NCBI GenBank assembly: GCA_045133615.1
Contig: JBGUUQ010000037.1
Span: 1-64,000 of the forward strand
Length of the DNA stretch: 64,000 nucleotides
From: M3 sp045133615
GTDB lineage: Bacteria; Bacteroidota; Bacteroidia; Bacteroidales; Muribaculaceae
Direction of reading: 5' to 3'
The notes beneath the pieces are model-generated. The model saw only the letters and a program-made list of their open reading frames with translations. It searched no databases and was not told the DNA's origin. Position 1 is the stretch's first letter. The number at the start of each line of letters is the position of its first letter. Shown one piece after another: positions 25,946 through 36,300 of this stretch. A program made the position numbers and the translations under genes.

Positions 25946-27238
25946 TTATTTTGCTGAATCGTCGCGACGAGTTACGCGGCTGCCAATCAATGCGTAGTAG
26001 AGCAAATAGCATACTCCGATGAAGAGTACCCAATAGCTTGCAAGATAACCGAGACCATCGGCTACTGCACCTTGGATAAGCGGGAGAATACCGCCACCGC
26101 ATACCATCACCATGAAGAAACCAGATGCTACGGCAGTGAACTTGCCGAGACCTTCAACTGCGAGATTGAAGATGCCGCCCCACATCACTGAAGTGCAAAG
26201 ACCGCAAAGTACGAGGAGAAGAATGTTGATGGGCACTTCATTCATGGCAAATGAGAGTTGAGAAGTTACACCGGGCATCGATACCTTGGTTGCGGGATCC
26301 AAAAGTATAGCGCCAAGGAGCAATGCCAATGCTACGCCCGATACAGTGGTCAACATCATTTTACTTGACATTTTTGATGCAACAACGCCACCGAGAAGAC
26401 GACCACAAAGCATTAAGAACCAATACATACCGATCAATGAGCCGGCAACAGCTGCTGATATGCCGAGGTCGTTGGTCATATAAAGGTTTGCCATATTGGG
26501 GATACCTACTTCAACACCTACATAGATGAAGATTGCGATAACACCGCCTACGAAATGATTGAATTTGAATGCGCCGGAAAGTGCGGGTTGTGCTTCTTTC
26601 TTACCGCCTTTCTTAAGCTCGTCGAGGATTGGTTCGGGGAGATTAGAAAGAACAAGTACAACGAAGGCAAGAGCAAAAATGCCCATTGCAATATAGAGAG
26701 CCGGACGGGCATCGACAAGAGAGAGACCTTTGAGATTGTCGCCCATGAGATAACCTACGAGTACGGGGCAGATGGTTGCAGCCAAAGAGTTGGTCGAACC
26801 ACCGAATTGGAGAAGTTGGTTGCCTTTCTTGCCACCGCCACCGAGTGTGTTGAGCATCGGGTTTACTACGGTGTTGAGCATACACATTGAGAACCCGGCA
26901 ACGAAAGCTCCGATGAGATATACAGCGAAGATGCCTTCAGAGAGCGTGCTTGAAAGGAACATCAATGCTACGCCGATGAACCCAACGACTACAGCAGCGA
27001 TTGCCGAGAATTTGTAGCCCTTCTTTTGGAGCATCATACCTGCCGGGATACCCATGAAGGCATATGCAATAAAGTTGGCTGCGTTACCGATTTGAGATTC
27101 AAGATTGGAAAGAGTCAATTGCTCTTTAAGAATGACTCCGAATGGGTTTTGGAAGCCTGTTACGAACGAAATCATCGCGAACAGGAAGAACATTACGATA
27201 ATAGGTAATGTGTAGTTCTTTTTCTGGACATTTTCCAT
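25946..27238 (-). CDS. MFS sugar permease (FHS family, fucose/glucose/galactose type)
   Basis: A 430-residue protein with 12 hydrophobic segments. The start (LFAMISFVTGFQNPFGVILKE) and the loop GIPAGMMLQKKGYKF fit the fucose/glucose/galactose:H+ symporter branch of the major facilitator superfamily. A second signature is the interdomain pair YMTNDLGISAAVAGSLIGMYWFLML and GRLLGGVVASKMSSK. It imports a hexose or deoxyhexose across the inner membrane; which sugar is not visible. It is a single-gene unit with its own terminator, and there are no neighbouring sugar enzymes to narrow the substrate. Confidence 0.88.
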   Translation of the reverse strand: MENVQKKNYTLPIIVMFFLFAMISFVTGFQNPFGVILKEQLTLSNLESQIGNAANFIAYAFMGIPAGMMLQKKGYKFSAIAAVVVGFIGVALMFLSSTLSEGIFAVYLIGAFVAGFSMCMLNTVVNPMLNTLGGGGKKGNQLLQFGGSTNSLAATICPVLVGYLMGDNLKGLSLVDARPALYIAMGIFALAFVVLVLSNLPEPILDELKKGGKKEAQPALSGAFKFNHFVGGVIAIFIYVGVEVGIPNMANLYMTNDLGISAAVAGSLIGMYWFLMLCGRLLGGVVASKMSSKMMLTTVSGVALALLLGAILLDPATKVSMPGVTSQLSFAMNEVPINILLLVLCGLCTSVMWGGIFNLAVEGLGKFTAVASGFFMVMVCGGGILPLIQGAVADGLGYLASYWVLFIGVCYLLYYALIGSRVTRRDDSAK

Positions 27239-27381
27239 TTTGATGGTTAGGTTTAGAAAGTTATAAATGTTTTGGTTAGATTACTCGCTAAGTATAAAAG
27301 CGCACGTAAAGTTACGAGTTTTTTTTGAATATGAGAATATCAGAGCCGATTTTATGGATAAAAATCGACGAACGGCGTTTT

Positions 27382-28056
27382 TTAATATTCTCTTGTTCCG
27401 AAGATTGATGTTCCTATACGCACCATGTTGCTGCCATGAGCAATTGCAAGATTATAATCGTCGCTCATGCCCATTGAGATGATGGTAAATTCCGGATGCC
27501 CCGACATCGCTCCGGCTTTTAATCGCTCGTATGTGGTTCGTATCGCGTCAAAATCGGCGGCAATTCGCACCTTATCATCCGTATTGGTGGCCATTCCCAT
27601 TATGCCGACCACTCTCACCGACGTCATATCATTGAGAATACTACTGTCTGCAAGAGCAACCAATTCATCAGGGGTAAAGCCATATTTGGTTTCCTCTTGT
27701 GCTACGTGCAATTGGAGCAACACATCGATAGTCCTACCGATTTTAGTCGCTTCATTGTTGACTGCGCGAAGCAGTCGCTCAGAGTCGATACTATGGATGA
27801 GTGATACGTGAGGCACTACTTGGCGCACCTTGTTTGTCTGCAAGTGACCGATAAAATGCCATTTGATGTCGGCCGGAAGCGATGCAGCTTTGCTCTCCAA
27901 TTCGGCGGCACGGCTCTCGCCAAACACTCGTTGTCCTGCATCGTATGCCGCTTGCAACGCCTCTGCGGGGTGAAATTTGGAAACAGCTACCAACTCGACA
28001 CCGTCAGGCAGCGACGAGCGGATAGCTGTGATATTTTGTTTGATGGATTCCATCAT
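27382..28056 (-). CDS. YggS/PLPBP family PLP-homeostasis protein
   Basis: A 224-residue fold-type III PLP-binding protein. The PLP lysine is residue 27 in ELVAVSKFHP. Conserved segments are FGESRAAELESKA, WHFIGHLQTNKVR, IHSIDS and, at the C-terminus, FTIISMGMSDDYNLAIAHGSNMVRIGTSIFG. The family helps balance free pyridoxal phosphate and amino acids and has no known reaction of its own. It starts 2 bp after the stop of the DUF4494 gene, so the two are an operon. Confidence 0.93.
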   Translation of the reverse strand: MMESIKQNITAIRSSLPDGVELVAVSKFHPAEALQAAYDAGQRVFGESRAAELESKAASLPADIKWHFIGHLQTNKVRQVVPHVSLIHSIDSERLLRAVNNEATKIGRTIDVLLQLHVAQEETKYGFTPDELVALADSSILNDMTSVRVVGIMGMATNTDDKVRIAADFDAIRTTYERLKAGAMSGHPEFTIISMGMSDDYNLAIAHGSNMVRIGTSIFGTREY

Positions 28057-28058
28057 GG

Positions 28059-28508
28059 TTATGCTTCTTCCGACTTGGACTGAAGATTTGCTTTGTAGAC
28101 ATCCATCAGCGGAGTTTCGGTAATTGATACAACTTCAAAGTCTGCCATTGTTCCCTTCATTCCTTCCATGAATGCGTCGAGTGCGCCACGGAAATCCGTT
28201 GCTGCTACAAGGATAAGAGTGGTAGTCTTTTTTTCTACCGCAGTTTTTTCATCGATTGTGATGAATGCCACTTTCACGAGATACCATTTGTCGGCCGAAT
28301 CATCCCAAAAGATTTCGGAAATTTTGGTGCGTTTCACCGCCGATACGGAAAAGTCGCCTGAAATGTATGGAGTCACCTCTTCGATGATACGTGCTTCCGC
28401 TTCGGTAAACGAAAGTGCATCTACCAAGTAAGGTTCATTGACTTTCTTTTGAAGTCCGTTTTCCATCATCTTATCGTAGCGGACTTTGCATTCAAACCAG
28501 TTTGCCAT
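28059..28508 (-). CDS. DUF4494 family protein
   Basis: A 149-residue soluble protein starting MANWFECKVRYDKMMENG, a conserved opening of a Bacteroidota-only family of unknown function (DUF4494). It has an alternating beta/alpha pattern and no cysteine or metal motif that I can see. The gene sits directly before yggS with a 2-bp gap, so a link to PLP or amino-acid balance is possible on position alone. A putative -7 element (TACTTTTG on the minus strand, 28549-28556) lies 41 bases upstream. Confidence 0.82.
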   Translation of the reverse strand: MANWFECKVRYDKMMENGLQKKVNEPYLVDALSFTEAEARIIEEVTPYISGDFSVSAVKRTKISEIFWDDSADKWYLVKVAFITIDEKTAVEKKTTTLILVAATDFRGALDAFMEGMKGTMADFEVVSITETPLMDVYKANLQSKSEEA

Positions 28509-28634
28509 ATTATTTGTGTCAGTTTTTTAGATTTAACAAAGTGAGATACAAAAGTACAACAAAAAGGGGACTAAATGCGCCGATGCAAGTAAGAACAATT
28601 ATTAAAAAATGTTTTTGTCCCTGGAGCACACAAG

Positions 28635-28665
28635 TTGACCGATTCGACTAATTTAGCTACCTTTG
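28635..28665 (+). promoter_or_regulatory. Promoter of the YigZ gene
   Basis: TTG (28635-28637), 20 bp, TACCTTTG (28658-28665) followed by CG: a clear Bacteroidota promoter 16 bases before the ATG at 28681, which supports that start over one six codons upstream. Confidence 0.75.
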
Positions 28666-28680
28666 CGAAAAATCAAGATA

Positions 28681-29277
28681 ATGGGAGATACGTTCTACAC
28701 GCTTTCTGCGCCTGCCGAGGGCATTTATAAAGAAAAAATGAGCAAGTTTCTCGCTTTTGCCATCCCCGTGGAGAGTGCGGATGAGGCAAAGGCGCAAGTT
28801 GCGGCGTATCAGAAAAAATATTTTGATGCACGCCATGTGTGCTATGCTTATATGATAGGCGCGGCGCGAACGGAATTTTACAGCAACGACAATGGAGAGC
28901 CGTCGGGTACTGCCGGCAAACCGATACTCGGTCAGATAAATTCATTCAATCTGACCAATATAGTCATCATTGTTGTGAGATATTTCGGAGGAATAAAACT
29001 TGGCACAAGCGGATTGATTGTCGCTTATCGTGAAGCCGCTCGCGAAGCCATTTCAGCCGGTGAAATCATAGAGTGTCACGAAATGAGCGAGATAGCGGTC
29101 ACATTTCCATATATGTCGATTAACAATGTGATGCGGGTGGTTAAAGACCCGGAAGTGAAGATTCTCGACCAGCAGTTCGATAATTCCTGCTCGATGAGGG
29201 TTTCTATTCGCTCCGACCGTGCCGATGCGCTTGCCGCACGGTTGACTGATATAGATGGAGTCACACTACAATCGTGA
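28681..29277 (+). CDS. YigZ / IMPACT family protein
   Basis: A 198-residue protein of the UPF0029/IMPACT family. The N-terminal domain carries NDNGEPSGTAGKPILGQI and IVVRYFGGIKLGTSGLIVAY, the hallmark segments. The C-terminal ~60 residues form the ferredoxin-like DUF1949 domain. Bacterial members bind nucleic acids or translation components, but the role is unsettled. The start at 28681 (MGDTFYTL) is supported by the promoter just upstream; a start at 28663 would lie inside the -7 element. It is a single-gene unit ended by the shared terminator at 29.3 kb. Confidence 0.9.
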   Translation: MGDTFYTLSAPAEGIYKEKMSKFLAFAIPVESADEAKAQVAAYQKKYFDARHVCYAYMIGAARTEFYSNDNGEPSGTAGKPILGQINSFNLTNIVIIVVRYFGGIKLGTSGLIVAYREAAREAISAGEIIECHEMSEIAVTFPYMSINNVMRVVKDPEVKILDQQFDNSCSMRVSIRSDRADALAARLTDIDGVTLQS

Positions 29278-29299
29278 GATCTTGTAATGTACAACGAAA

Positions 29300-29325
29300 A
29301 GCGGCTGTCCTTTCGGGCAGCCGCT
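29300..29325. terminator. Bidirectional terminator between yigZ and queA
   Basis: AGCGGCTG and CAGCCGCT arms around a short loop between convergent genes, preceded by AAA and followed by a T/A-rich stretch. Confidence 0.75.
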
Positions 29326-29351
29326 GATTATATGGTTTTGTGTCGATTGAT

Positions 29352-30401
29352 TTAGATGATGAGCATTGCGTCTCCGTAAGCACCGAAACGATAGCCCTCT
29401 TTTACTGCGATGTCGTAAGCATTCATCACTATGTCGTATCCTCCGAATGCAGCCACCATCATAAGCATAGTTGAGTATGGCAAATGGAAGTTCGACACAA
29501 ATGAAGTGGCGACGGTAAAGTCATAAGGCGGGAAGATAAAGCGATTGGTCCAGCCGGTATAGGTCTTCATGTGTCCGCCCATCGAAACTGCACTTTCGAT
29601 ACCGCGAAGCACCGATGTTCCTACGGCACATACCTGGCGGTCCTCATCTTTGACGCGGTTTACTGCCTCTACCAATTCCGGTGACGCATCCATTTGTTCC
29701 GAGTCCATGCGATGCTTGGTTAGATCTTCCACATCGATTTCACGGTAATTGCCAAGTCCGGAATGTACGGTTAGAAATCCCGATTTGATTCCTTTTATTT
29801 CCATACGCTTGAGCAATTCGCGGCTGAAATGCAAACCTGCTGCGGGTGCCACTACTGCACCTTCTTTTTTTGCGAAAATACATTGGTAGCGTTCTGCATC
29901 ATCTTCATCTGGCTCACGTTTGATATAGTCGGGCAGCGGAGTTTGTCCAAGCTTATATAGAGCTTCTTTAAATTCCTCATGACTGCCGTCGTAAAGGAAT
30001 CGGAGTGTACGGCCTCGCGATGTCGTATTGTCGATTACTTCAGCCACCATCGATTCGTCCTCTCCGAAATAGAGTTTGTTGCCGATTCGGATTTTGCGTG
30101 CCGGTTCTACAAGCACATCCCACAACTTATGTTCTTCGTTGAGCTCACGAAGCAGAAAAACTTCGATTTTTGCGCCGGTTTTTTCCTTGTTGCCGTATAG
30201 TCTGGCGGGAAACACCATGGTGTCATTGAATATGAACATATCGCCGTCAGCGAAATAATTGATTATCTCCTTAAACAGATGGTGCTCTATTTCGCCGGTT
30301 TTGCGGTTTATGACCATTAGGCGTGATTCGTCGCGCATCGGTGCGGGACGCTGAGCGATTAGCTCTTCGGGGAGCTTGAATTTGAATTGTGAAAGTTTCA
30401 T
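29352..30401 (-). CDS. queA: S-adenosylmethionine:tRNA ribosyltransferase-isomerase
   Basis: A 349-residue enzyme that transfers and rearranges the ribosyl group of S-adenosylmethionine onto 7-aminomethyl-7-deazaguanine in tRNA, the penultimate step of queuosine synthesis. Diagnostic segments are the start FKFKLPEELIAQRPAPMRDESRLMV, TMVFPARLYG, GAVVAPAAGLHFS, and FILPP-like FIFPPYDF followed by SNFHLPYSTMLMMVAAF. Length is normal. It is the last gene of the ftsX-DUF3098-uppP-truB-queA series, next to the other tRNA-modifying enzyme truB. Confidence 0.96.
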   Translation of the reverse strand: MKLSQFKFKLPEELIAQRPAPMRDESRLMVINRKTGEIEHHLFKEIINYFADGDMFIFNDTMVFPARLYGNKEKTGAKIEVFLLRELNEEHKLWDVLVEPARKIRIGNKLYFGEDESMVAEVIDNTTSRGRTLRFLYDGSHEEFKEALYKLGQTPLPDYIKREPDEDDAERYQCIFAKKEGAVVAPAAGLHFSRELLKRMEIKGIKSGFLTVHSGLGNYREIDVEDLTKHRMDSEQMDASPELVEAVNRVKDEDRQVCAVGTSVLRGIESAVSMGGHMKTYTGWTNRFIFPPYDFTVATSFVSNFHLPYSTMLMMVAAFGGYDIVMNAYDIAVKEGYRFGAYGDAMLII

Positions 30402-30425
30402 ATATCTAATTATTTCGATGTTTTT

Positions 30426-31151
30426 TTATTCTTGATTGTCGGGGTTGAAATTGTCCGGGAATGTGATTTCAACTCGCTCTATCAGTTCCACAGCTTGGTC
30501 TACGGTCAGGCAATCCTCCACTTTGACATCGCCCACGCGGGTGCGGCGTAGAGCCGTGAGGTGCCCGCCCGATTGTAAGGCGGCGCCGATGTCGCGGGCA
30601 AGAGCACGGATATAAGTTCCTTTGCTACATACGACTCTTATCGTGATGCTCTGTTGCGAATATTCAAGCAACTCTATCTCATCGATTACCAGCAATTTGG
30701 GTTTCAGTTCCACTTCATGCCCTTTTCGAGCCATTTTGTATGCGCGTTTGCCGTCTACTTTGCACGCTGAAAACGCCGGTGGTATCTGTTCGATTGCTCC
30801 GGTAAATTTTTTCAACGTGTTTTCCACCATTTCGCGAGTGATATGCTCTGTGGGGTAGGTGGCATCAATTGCCGTTTCAAGGTCGTACGACGGAGTAGTC
30901 GCCCCTAAACCGATAGTCGCAATATATTCCTTCGTGTGGGCTTGCAGTTCATCTATACGCTTCGTGGCGCGACCGGTGCAAATAATCATTACACCTGTTG
31001 CCAATGGGTCGAGTGTACCGGCATGTCCGACCTTCATTTTGCGCAATTTCATGCGTCGCAACATAGTGGAGCGCACGCGCTTCACCACATTAAACGAAGT
31101 CCATTCAAGCGGTTTGTCGATATATAGTATTTCGCCTGTGATAAAATCCAT
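30426..31151 (-). CDS. truB: tRNA pseudouridine-55 synthase
   Basis: A 241-residue pseudouridine synthase that makes psi-55 in the T loop of tRNAs. The catalytic aspartate is D48 in HAGTLDPLATGVM, and YIDKPLEWTSFNVV and SKGTYIRALARDIG are further family motifs. The start at 31151 (MDFITGEILY) is chosen because the longer start at 31199 would overlap the end of uppP by 46 bases. The gap to uppP is then 2 bp. It is shorter than the E. coli protein because the PUA tail is reduced, as is common in the group. Confidence 0.95.
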   Translation of the reverse strand: MDFITGEILYIDKPLEWTSFNVVKRVRSTMLRRMKLRKMKVGHAGTLDPLATGVMIICTGRATKRIDELQAHTKEYIATIGLGATTPSYDLETAIDATYPTEHITREMVENTLKKFTGAIEQIPPAFSACKVDGKRAYKMARKGHEVELKPKLLVIDEIELLEYSQQSITIRVVCSKGTYIRALARDIGAALQSGGHLTALRRTRVGDVKVEDCLTVDQAVELIERVEITFPDNFNPDNQE

Positions 31152-31153
31152 TC

Positions 31154-31957
31154 TTACATAAGTGAGGTGATGAGAGTGAAGATACCCACGATGGCGCAAT
31201 AGATGGCAAAGTAGATGAGTTTACCTCTTTTGACAAGATTGACCATCCATTTGCAAGCGATGCATCCTGAAATAAATGCGGCAAGGAATCCTACGATAAG
31301 TGCGAGGAGCGAAATTTCAGATGCTCCTGTGGCTGATGCGTTTACAATATCCATGCCATCGAGCAGAGCCTCTCCCAATATCGGGGGGATTACCATTAAA
31401 AATGAAAATTGAGCCAAAGAGGCTTTGTTGTCGCCAAGCAATAGCCCTGTTGCGATAGTGCTGCCTGAACGGGATAAACCGGGCAATATCGCGGCGCATG
31501 CTTGAGCCAATCCGATGATGAATGCATCACGAGCGCTGATATTTTGCTTCAACCGGGGCTTGGCATAGTAAGAGAAGGTGAGCAATAGTGCTGTCAATAG
31601 AAGACCGCAGGCGACTATGAAAAGTCCGGAACCGAATAGTGCTTCTACTTCATCCTTGAAAAACAGTCCTACAATGCCGATGGGTATCATCGAAATCAGG
31701 ATGTTGAAAAGGTATTTGGTTTCGTCGTTAATCTTCCATTTGAAAATTCCGCGAAACAACCATGCAATCTCTTTCCATAAGATTACAATGGAGCTCATAA
31801 TTGTGGCTATATGCACAACAATAGTGAATGTAAGGTTGCTCTCCCCATCGATGCCAAACAATGCCGAACCGATTGCCAAATGTCCGCTGCTGCTCACAGG
31901 AAGATATTCGGTAAGCCCTTGCAATAGACCTAAAATCAATGCTTCAATCCAAGTCAT
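31154..31957 (-). CDS. uppP: Undecaprenyl-diphosphatase
   Basis: A 267-residue membrane protein of the BacA/UppP type that dephosphorylates undecaprenyl diphosphate to recycle the lipid carrier of peptidoglycan and other glycans. The catalytic regions are LTEYLPVSSSGHL (E17, H26) and LPGLSRSGSTIATGLLLG, with the catalytic arginine in SRSGS. About eight hydrophobic segments are present. It lies between a DUF3098 gene (8 bp) and truB (2 bp) in the conserved operon. Confidence 0.96.
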   Translation of the reverse strand: MTWIEALILGLLQGLTEYLPVSSSGHLAIGSALFGIDGESNLTFTIVVHIATIMSSIVILWKEIAWLFRGIFKWKINDETKYLFNILISMIPIGIVGLFFKDEVEALFGSGLFIVACGLLLTALLLTFSYYAKPRLKQNISARDAFIIGLAQACAAILPGLSRSGSTIATGLLLGDNKASLAQFSFLMVIPPILGEALLDGMDIVNASATGASEISLLALIVGFLAAFISGCIACKWMVNLVKRGKLIYFAIYCAIVGIFTLITSLM

Positions 31958-31965
31958 GACGGTTA

Positions 31966-32253
31966 TTATTTATTCTCTGATTTTTTATTGTGTTTATACA
32001 TTATGCCATAGACCATGAAAATAAAGCCGAGAAAGGCCACTGTCGGTCCTACTACGATGCGTCGGGTGCTGAAAATGTCGGGATTAAACTCCGTTTCGGT
32101 TGTGCTGCCACCGAGCATGAGTAAAAAGCCGATGATGATGATGGCTCCTGCAATTGCCATAAGAATGAAATTGGCCTTTGTGAGCGGAAAACGAGCCTCA
32201 TTTTCCGTTTCTACACCGTTGAATGGTGATTTGATATTGTTGTTGAGTTCCAT
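31966..32253 (-). CDS. DUF3098 family small membrane protein
   Basis: A 95-residue protein with two hydrophobic helices (about residues 29-47 and 68-85) separated by GGSTTETEFNPDIFSTRRI, and a lysine-rich cytoplasmic tail. It matches the Bacteroidota family DUF3098, which is almost always found, as here, between ftsX and uppP. The constant location suggests a cell-division or envelope-growth role with FtsX, but no function is established from the sequence. Confidence 0.85.
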   Translation of the reverse strand: MELNNNIKSPFNGVETENEARFPLTKANFILMAIAGAIIIIGFLLMLGGSTTETEFNPDIFSTRRIVVGPTVAFLGFIFMVYGIMYKHNKKSENK

Positions 32254-32274
32254 ATTCCTGTAATTTGTTGTTCG

Positions 32275-33147
32275 TTATTTGAACATGCTGTCGTAATCTA
32301 ATCGAATATATTTATTTGTCGCGAAAAATGCCGCGAGCGCACAGAGGGCGATGCCTAATGCCAACATTCCGACGAACACCCATGATGCTTGCTCCCAAGT
32401 GACGGCTTTTGTTATCGATACATCGAGTGTCGAGCTGTAATATAGAATCCCTGCAAGGATGCCTATAGCCACAATCGAAGCGATGATGCCGTTGATGATA
32501 TTGTTGATGATAAACGGTCGGCGTATGAAGCCCGGAGTTGCGCCCACGAGTTTCATCGTGTGGATGATAAAGCGACGGGCATAGACCGTCAGGCGCACGG
32601 TGTTGTTTATCAGTACAAACGATATGAGCATCAATGCAGCGACTACGATAGTGAGAATAAGAGCCATGCTGCGAATATTTGAATTTATGGTTTCCACCAT
32701 TTCGGTATGCACATTGATTTCGGATATCGCATCGTTTGTGCGAAGTGGTGCCACAATCTTTTCGATTGAGTCGACATCGGCGTAGTCGGACTTCACTTTT
32801 ATCTCAAATTCTGCGCAAAACGGATTCACGCCAAGCATTTCGATGAGATTTTCTCCCGTCTCCTCTTGCCATTTATTGAGAGCGTCGTCTTGCGAGAAAT
32901 ACTTTATGCTTGCTACATAGTGAGCCGATGTCCATTGTTGTTTGAGACGGTTGACGGTGGCGTCCGGTGTTTCTTCCTTCAGTACCACGTCAAATCCCAT
33001 ATTCTCTTTGATGGAGGTTGTTATCGAATGTGCGGCGATGCCCAACATTGCGATAATGCCGAGCAATAGCAGCACGAGAGCCACGCTGATGGTCGCGGTG
33101 ATTTGCGCACTGAATGTCGGTATGCCTGAGCGATGTTTTTTATTCAT
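32275..33147 (-). CDS. ftsX: Cell-division ABC permease FtsX
   Basis: A 290-residue permease with a first helix (ISVALVLLLLGIIAMLGIAAH), a periplasmic domain of about 120 residues, and three C-terminal helices, the usual FtsX topology. With the ATPase FtsE it controls peptidoglycan hydrolases at the septum. RRFIIHTMKLVGATPGFIRRPF before the third helix is a recognisable coupling segment. The start at 33147 (MNKKHRSGIPTF) is preferred to one 14 codons upstream. It leads the conserved five-gene operon and has a full consensus promoter. FtsE is not adjacent. Confidence 0.93.
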   Translation of the reverse strand: MNKKHRSGIPTFSAQITATISVALVLLLLGIIAMLGIAAHSITTSIKENMGFDVVLKEETPDATVNRLKQQWTSAHYVASIKYFSQDDALNKWQEETGENLIEMLGVNPFCAEFEIKVKSDYADVDSIEKIVAPLRTNDAISEINVHTEMVETINSNIRSMALILTIVVAALMLISFVLINNTVRLTVYARRFIIHTMKLVGATPGFIRRPFIINNIINGIIASIVAIGILAGILYYSSTLDVSITKAVTWEQASWVFVGMLALGIALCALAAFFATNKYIRLDYDSMFK

Positions 33148-33186
33148 AACGGATTGGCGGTAAGCCGATATAACCCAAATATCGTG

Positions 33187-33217
33187 CAAAGTTACTACAT
33201 TTCAACCCCGTTGTCAA
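33187..33217 (-). promoter_or_regulatory. Promoter of the ftsX operon
   Basis: Minus-strand TTG (33215-33217), 20 bp, TAACTTTG followed by C (33187-33194): a full Bacteroidota consensus, 39 bases before the ftsX ATG. Confidence 0.8.
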
Positions 33218-33270
33218 TAGATTGGCTTCAAAAAATATGTTATATTACAAGGTTTTTGCCATTAAATTTG

Positions 33271-33278
33271 TAAATTTG
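33271..33278 (+). promoter_or_regulatory. Putative -7 element of the tricorn-like gene
   Basis: TAAATTTG, directly preceded by another copy at 33263-33270, about 30 bases before the ATG. No well-placed -33 was found, so which copy is used is unclear. Confidence 0.45.
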
Positions 33279-33307
33279 TCATCACGAGAATAATAATTCA
33301 ATACTAT

Positions 33308-36300
33308 ATGAAAAAGTTAATGCTATGTATGGCGGTCGGACTGACCGTTACGTCGGCTTCGGCGGTAACTCCGTTATGGTTGCGCGATGTTGTTATTTCT
33401 CCTTCGGGAGATGAAATCGCTTTCTGCTATAAGGGAGATGTTTATAAAGTTGCAGCTTCCGGTGGCGAAGCCAAGCAACTCACCACTCAAGATTCCTATG
33501 AATGTTTCCCTGTATGGTCGCCCGATGGCAAGCAGATTGCATTCGCATCCGATCGTAACGGCAATTTCGATGTCTATATCATGAATGCCGATGGTGGTGC
33601 TGCACGTCGGCTTACCACGGTGTCGGTGTCTGAAACGCCGTCATCGTTTACTCCCGACGGAAAATACGTGGTATTTTCGGCAACGATTCAAGATCCGGCA
33701 ACGAGTGCCCAATTCCCTACATCGGCATTACCCGAACTTTATAAAGTGCCGGTTGGCGGAGGACGTACTGAGCAAATCATTGCAACCCCGGCAGAGATGG
33801 TGAATTGGGATAAAAACGGACAATTCTTCCTATATCAGGACCGCAAAGGCTTTGAGGATGAATGGCGTAAGCATCACACATCGTCGATTACCCGCGATAT
33901 ATGGTGTTATGATATCAAGTCCGGTCATCACACCAATCTTACCGATCGTGCCGGTGAAGACCGTAATCCTGTTTTGTCGCCCGACGGAAAGACTGTTTAT
34001 TTCCTTAGCGAACGCAATGGTGGCTCGATGAATGTATATTCATTCCCTCTCGACAACCCATCGCAAGTTAAGGCTGAAACCAAGTTCAAAACGCATCCGG
34101 TCAGATTCCTCTCTATGGCTGCAAACGGGACTCTCTGTTATGCTTATGACGGTGAAATATATACCTCTCGCGTAGGTGTATCTCCGAAGAAAGTGGCTAT
34201 AAATGTCACTCGCGATGATGCTCCCGACATAGCTGATATTTCGATGTCGCGTGGTGCCGGCTCTGCGGTCGTTTCGCCTGACGGCAAGCAAGTGGCGTTT
34301 ATCGCTCGTGGAGAGGTGTTTGTGACATCTGTGGAGTACCCGACGACTAAAAAAATTACGGATACCCCTGCTGCAGAGCATGGAATCACTTGGGGTGCCG
34401 ATAATCGCACTATCGCTTATGCAAGCGAACGTAGTGGAAACAGTCAGTTGTATATTGCTAAAATTGCTCGTGAGGACGACCTTAATTTCCCGAACGCAAC
34501 ATTGATTTCGGAAGAAGTACTTCTTCCGTCCGACAAGGTCGAACGGACATATCCGCAATTCTCTCCTGACGGTAAGGAACTCGCGTTTATCGAGGACCGT
34601 AATAAATTGATGGTAGTTGATATCGAGTCAAAGAAAGTACGCCAGATTACCGATGGCTCTCAGTGGTTTAGCACTGCCGGTGGTTTTAACTATACATGGT
34701 CGCCCGACGGCAAATGGTTCGCTCTTGAAATTATCGGGAACGGACACGACCCATATTCCGATGTCGCAATCGTTTCGGCCAAAGGTGGAGAAAAAACAGT
34801 AAATCTCACCGGTAGCGGATATTTCAGCAACGACCCTATATGGGTGCTTGACGGAAATGCCATTTTGTTTTTGACCGACCGCTACGGTATGCGCAGCCAT
34901 GCCTCATGGGGTAGTCTGAGCGATGTGATGCTTGTGTTTGTCAATCAAGATGCCTACGACCGCTATCGCCTCAGCAAAGAAGACTATGAACTGTTGAAAG
35001 AACTCGAAAAGCAGCATAAAAAGAATGCTAAAAAAGATGATGCCGCCGATGGTGACAAGAAAAAAGATGACAAAAAGAAGGACGACAAAAAGGATGAAGA
35101 AAAGGTTAAGGAAATCGTTGTGGAACTTGATGGTATCGAGGACCGCATCGTGCGCGTGACCGGCTTCTCTTCCGATATATACTCCGCAATTATAGATAAG
35201 GATGGCGAAAATCTTTATTATATAGCCAATACCGGAAATGGGTTCGACCTTTGGGGTGTTGATTTGCGCAAGCGTGATGCAAAAATCGTTTCCGACGGCA
35301 TCGGTGCCGGCTCGCTTCAGTTGAGCAAAGATGGCAAATCCATGTTCTTGCTTGGTGGAAGTGCAATGAAAAAAATGTCGTCGTCAGGAACCAAACCGAC
35401 TGCGATATCCTATCGTGCGGAAGTGAAAATGGACTTGGCTGCTGAACGCGAATATATGTTCGATCATGTTTATAAGCAGCAACAAAAGCGATTCTACAAT
35501 CTTAATATGCATGGAGTTAACTGGGACGCAATGTCGGCAGCTTACCGTAAATTCCTCCCGCATATCGACAATAATTACGATTTTGCCGAGTTGCTTAGCG
35601 AATGGCTTGGTGAGTTGAACGTATCGCACACCGGTGGACGTTACCGTCCCGGAAGTTCTGGCGACGCTACTGCATCTCTCGGACTCCTTTACGACCTTGC
35701 TTATTCCGGCGATGGTCTTAAGGTGGCAGAAATACTCGAAAAAGGACCATTCAGCAACAAAAATACCAAACTTCGTGCCGGCGACATCGTTGAAAAAATC
35801 AATGGCAAGGAAATTAAAGCCGGAGAAGACTATCAGATATTGCTCAACGACCTTCGTGGAAAGAAAACTCTCGTCTCGCTTTACAGCCCTGAAAGCGGTG
35901 AGCGTTGGGATGAGGTGGTTCTTCCCATTTCCTCAAGCAAGGAAAGCGCGTTGCGCTATCAGCGTTGGGTGAAACAGCGTGCCGAAGATGTAAAGCGTTG
36001 GTCGGGTGGTCGTTTGGGTTACGTTCACATCGAATCGATGAACGATGAATCGTTCCGTACCGTTTATTCCGATATTTTGGGCAAATACAACCATTGTGAA
36101 GGCATTGTGATTGATACTCGATTCAATGGCGGTGGCCGTTTGCACGAAGATATAGAAGTGCTCTTCAGCGGTAAGCAATATTTCACTCAAGTGGTTCGTG
36201 GACGCGAAGCATGTCCCATGCCCAGCCGCCGTTGGAATAAACCGAGCATAATGGTGCAGTGTGAGGCCAATTATAGTAACGCTCATGGCACTCCGTGGGT

